Assembly: GCA_900542675.1 (NCBI GenBank)
Contig: UQOT01000046.1
Location: 1-17,081, forward strand
Reading direction: 5' to 3'
DNA: 17,081 nucleotides
Origin: an uncultured Eubacteriales bacterium
Lineage (GTDB): Bacteria > Bacillota > Clostridia > Monoglobales > Monoglobaceae
Made by a program: the position numbers and the translations under genes. Under the pieces are notes generated by a model, which was given only the letters and a program-made list of their open reading frames with translations, did not search any database and was not told the origin of the DNA. The first letter of the stretch is position 1. Every line of letters starts with the position of its first letter. Positions 14,185-17,081 of the stretch are shown here, in pieces.

Positions 14185-14628
14185 ATGACGGCTTTTGAGA
14201 ATAAGTATATGCGGTCGGCTGTTGAAGAGGCGCGGTCGGCGCTGAGCCACGGGGATATACCTGTAGGCGCCGTTATTGTGCGCAAAAATGTAATTATTGC
14301 AAGGGCGCATAATACCCGTGAGGCGGAGAATAACCCGCTGGGACACGCTGAAATTAACGCTGTAAAAAAGGCGTGTGACAGACTTAATAACTGGCGGCTT
14401 GACGACTGTGATTTATACGTTACGCTTGAGCCGTGCCTGATGTGCACCGGCGCTATTATAGAATCGCGCTTGCGGCGCGTTTATTTCGGTGCGTATGATA
14501 CTGAGCGCGGGTATATCGCGTCAAATGATGCTTTAAAGCCGCGCATTAAGTTTGAATATTATTGCGGTATTATGGAGGATGAGTGCAAGGCTGTCCTCGA
14601 TGAGTTTTTTAAAGATTTAAGACTTTAG
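14185..14628 (+). CDS. tadA: tRNA-specific adenosine deaminase (TadA)
   Basis: A 147-residue deaminase that converts A34 to inosine in the wobble position of tRNA-Arg(ACG), an essential reaction in most bacteria. The zinc-dependent catalytic core is intact: H54-A-E56 and P83-C84-x2-C87, with GDIPVGAVIV and the NNPLGHAEINA run typical of TadA rather than of cytidine or guanine deaminases. Length is normal. AGGGG precedes the ATG. It lies 57 bp after the HPr-like gene and 49 bp before ppdK, on the same strand, so it may be read from the HPr-like promoter through the weak terminator between them. Nothing is odd in the sequence. Confidence 0.94.
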   Translation: MTAFENKYMRSAVEEARSALSHGDIPVGAVIVRKNVIIARAHNTREAENNPLGHAEINAVKKACDRLNNWRLDDCDLYVTLEPCLMCTGAIIESRLRRVYFGAYDTERGYIASNDALKPRIKFEYYCGIMEDECKAVLDEFFKDLRL

Positions 14629-14677
14629 ATTTCATTTTGTAAAAATTTATACTTTAATATATAAGGAGAAAATACCA

Positions 14678-17081
14678 ATGGCAAAAAAATACGTTTATCT
14701 TTTCAGTGAAGGTAACGCAACAATGAGAGAGCTTTTAGGCGGTAAAGGTGCAAACCTTGCCGAGATGACAAGCCTGGGACTTCCCGTTCCGCAGGGCTTT
14801 ACCATTTCAACCGAGGCCTGCACGCAGTACTACGAGGACGGCAGGCAGATTAACGATGAAATACAGGCTCAGATAAACGAACACATCACAAAGATGGAAG
14901 AAATCACCGGCAAGAAGTTCGGCGATAAGGAAAATCCGCTTCTGGTGTCGGTTCGCTCGGGTGCGAGAGCTTCGATGCCCGGTATGATGGATACAATATT
15001 AAACCTCGGTCTTAACGAGGACGTTGTCGAAACTATGGCTGCAAAGTCAAACAACCCGCGTTGGGCTTGGGACTGCTACAGAAGATTTATTCAGATGTAC
15101 TCCGACGTTGTTATGGAGGTTGGCAAGAAGTATTTTGAAGAGCTTATCGACAAGATGAAGGCTGACCGCGGCGTTACTCAGGATATCGAGCTTACGGCGG
15201 AGGATTTAAAGGAGCTGGCTAACCAGTTTAAGGCTGAATATAAGAGCAAAATCGGAGATGACTTCCCGACCGACCCGAAGCAGCAGCTTATGGGCGCTAT
15301 AAAAGCGGTATTCCGTTCGTGGGATAACCCGAGAGCGAATGTATATCGCCGTGATAATGATATCCCGTATTCGTGGGGTACGGCTGTAAACGTACAGATG
15401 ATGGCTTTCGGCAATATGGGTAACGACTGCGGTACAGGTGTTGCATTCACACGTGACCCTGCTACAGGTGAAAAGAAGCTTATGGGTGAGTTCCTTATCA
15501 ACGCTCAGGGTGAGGACGTTGTTGCCGGCGTTAGAACACCTATGCCTATCGCTAAGATGGAAGAGGAGTTCCCGGAGGCATTTTCAAAGTTTAAGGAAGT
15601 ATGCTCTATACTCGAAAATCACTACAGAGATATGCAGGATATGGAGTTTACTGTTGAGAACAAGAAGCTCTATATGCTCCAGACAAGGAACGGTAAGAGA
15701 ACAGCACAGGCTGCACTTCAGATTGCGTGCGACCTTGTTGACGAGGGTATGAGAACCGAAGAAGAAGCGGTAGCTATGATTGACCCGAGAAACCTTGATA
15801 CGCTTCTGCATCCGCAGTTTGACGCAAAGGCTCTTAAGGCGGCTACGCCTATGGCTAAGGCTCTCGGTGCATCACCGGGCGCAGCGTGCGGTAAGATTGT
15901 ATTCACAGCAGACGACGCTAAGGACTGGGCTGCAAGAGGCGAGAAGGTTGTTCTTGTACGTCTTGAGACCTCGCCTGAGGATATTGAGGGTATGAAGGCC
16001 GCTCAGGGTATTCTTACAGTACGCGGCGGTATGACGTCTCACGCAGCGGTTGTTGCGCGCGGTATGGGCGCGTGCTGCGTATCGGGCTGCGGCGATATCG
16101 CTATGGATGAGGAGAACAAGAAGTTTACATTAAACGGTAAGGAGTTTCACGAGGGCGACAGCATTTCGCTTGACGGTTCTACAGGTAATATTTATGACGG
16201 CGTAATTCCGACCGTTGACGCATCTATCAGCGGAACCTTCGGCAGAATAATGGGCTGGGCTGACAAGTACAGAACTATGAAGGTAAGAACAAATGCGGAT
16301 ACTCCTGAGGACGCAAAGAGAGCTCGTGAGCTCGGCGCTGAGGGTATCGGCCTTTGCCGTACCGAGCATATGTTCTTCGGCGGTAACAGAATTGACGCTT
16401 TCAGAGAGATGATTTGCTCTGATACGGTTGAAGAGAGAGAAGCAGCGCTTGCAAAAATTCTGCCGATGCAGCAGAGCGACTTTGAAGCGCTTTATGAGGC
16501 TCTTGAGGGCAATCCGGTTACTATCCGTTTCCTCGACCCGCCGCTTCACGAGTTTGTTCCGACAGACGAAGCTGACATTAAGGCTTTAGCTGATACGCAG
16601 GGCAAGACCGTTGAGGAGATTAAGACAATTATAGCTTCTCTGCACGAGTTTAACCCGATGATGGGTCACAGAGGCTGCCGTCTTGCGGTAACATATCCTG
16701 AAATCGCGAAGATGCAGACAAGTGCAATCATACGCGCAGCTATCAATGTTAAGAAGGCTCACCCCGACTGGAATATAGTTCCCGAAATTATGATTCCGCT
16801 GGTTGGTGAGGTTAAGGAGCTTAAATATGTTAAGAGCGTAGTTGTTGAGACAGCGGACGCTGAAATCGCAGCAGCGGGAGCTGACCTTAAGTATGAGGTT
16901 GGTACAATGATAGAAATCCCGAGAGCTGCGCTGCTCGCTGACGAGATTGCGAAGGAGGCTGACTTCTTCTGCTTCGGTACAAACGACTTGACTCAGATGA
17001 CATTCGGCTTCTCAAGAGACGATGCGGGCAAGTTCCTCGACGCTTACTACGACGCTAAGATTTTCGAGAACGATCCGTTCG
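14678..17081 (+). CDS. ppdK: Pyruvate phosphate dikinase, 3' end outside the window
   Basis: The first 801 codons of a protein usually about 875 residues long; the open frame runs off the right edge. PPDK interconverts pyruvate, ATP and Pi with PEP, AMP and PPi; in anaerobes it often serves PPi-linked glycolysis or gluconeogenesis. The N-terminal ATP-grasp domain carries GGKGANLAEM and VRSGARASMPGMMDTILNLG. The swivelling domain has the phosphorylated H455 with regulatory T453 in GGMTSHAAVVARG, at exactly the numbering of the Clostridium symbiosum enzyme. The C-terminal TIM barrel shows GIGLCRTEHMFF, HEFNPMMGHRG and FCFGTNDLTQMTFGFSRDD; the catalytic Cys lies beyond the window. AAGGAG precedes the ATG. 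A weak promoter (TATACT near 14648, poor -35) may lie between tadA and this gene. Confidence 0.97.
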   Translation, partial: MAKKYVYLFSEGNATMRELLGGKGANLAEMTSLGLPVPQGFTISTEACTQYYEDGRQINDEIQAQINEHITKMEEITGKKFGDKENPLLVSVRSGARASMPGMMDTILNLGLNEDVVETMAAKSNNPRWAWDCYRRFIQMYSDVVMEVGKKYFEELIDKMKADRGVTQDIELTAEDLKELANQFKAEYKSKIGDDFPTDPKQQLMGAIKAVFRSWDNPRANVYRRDNDIPYSWGTAVNVQMMAFGNMGNDCGTGVAFTRDPATGEKKLMGEFLINAQGEDVVAGVRTPMPIAKMEEEFPEAFSKFKEVCSILENHYRDMQDMEFTVENKKLYMLQTRNGKRTAQAALQIACDLVDEGMRTEEEAVAMIDPRNLDTLLHPQFDAKALKAATPMAKALGASPGAACGKIVFTADDAKDWAARGEKVVLVRLETSPEDIEGMKAAQGILTVRGGMTSHAAVVARGMGACCVSGCGDIAMDEENKKFTLNGKEFHEGDSISLDGSTGNIYDGVIPTVDASISGTFGRIMGWADKYRTMKVRTNADTPEDAKRARELGAEGIGLCRTEHMFFGGNRIDAFREMICSDTVEEREAALAKILPMQQSDFEALYEALEGNPVTIRFLDPPLHEFVPTDEADIKALADTQGKTVEEIKTIIASLHEFNPMMGHRGCRLAVTYPEIAKMQTSAIIRAAINVKKAHPDWNIVPEIMIPLVGEVKELKYVKSVVVETADAEIAAAGADLKYEVGTMIEIPRAALLADEIAKEADFFCFGTNDLTQMTFGFSRDDAGKFLDAYYDAKIFENDPF

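Overview
The window looks like a chromosomal segment of an anaerobic, spore-forming Firmicute, most likely a gut Clostridia/Oscillospiraceae-type bacterium. The pointers are a single-chain pyruvate:ferredoxin oxidoreductase (PFOR), a PPi-dependent pyruvate phosphate dikinase, an oxygen-scavenging A-type flavoprotein, two small Coat F-like spore proteins, strong AGGAGG ribosome binding sites and AT-rich intergenic DNA. This assignment is inference; the window has no rRNA or other taxonomic marker.

Layout. Positions 1-670 hold no protein gene. They contain two related structured repeats (35-177 and 361-509), a plus-strand terminator and the terminator of the next gene. A minus-strand cluster follows: an AI-2E family permease (3729-2593), a response regulator with Glu at the phosphoacceptor site (2582-1896) and the flavodiiron protein FprA (1841-678). 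From 4090 the plus strand carries nifJ (PFOR) behind a good sigma-A promoter and ahead of a strong terminator. A small zinc-ribbon gene (8092-7763, minus) sits behind an unusual structured leader or small RNA. Two small spore-coat-like genes (8646-9100, plus) converge on mtaB (minus) and share a terminator with it. A RelB/RelE-type toxin-antitoxin pair (10597-11081) diverges from mtaB. Next comes a secreted S-layer-homology protein with three repeat domains (13134-11284, minus), divergent from an XRE regulator (13346-13672); paired palindromes lie over the promoters between them. The window ends with an HPr-like protein lacking the catalytic histidine, tadA, and ppdK, which runs off the right edge.

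How the genes fit together. PFOR and PPDK are central pyruvate enzymes of anaerobic fermentation, and FprA protects such oxygen-sensitive chemistry. MtaB and TadA both modify tRNA anticodon loops (positions 37 and 34). The parts that stand out are regulatory: a promoter, rod-shaped RNA, terminator and competing hairpin ahead of the zinc-ribbon gene; two structured repeats whose stems change together; two signalling proteins (response regulator and HPr) that have lost their classical phosphorylation residue; and a twin operator between the XRE and SLH genes.
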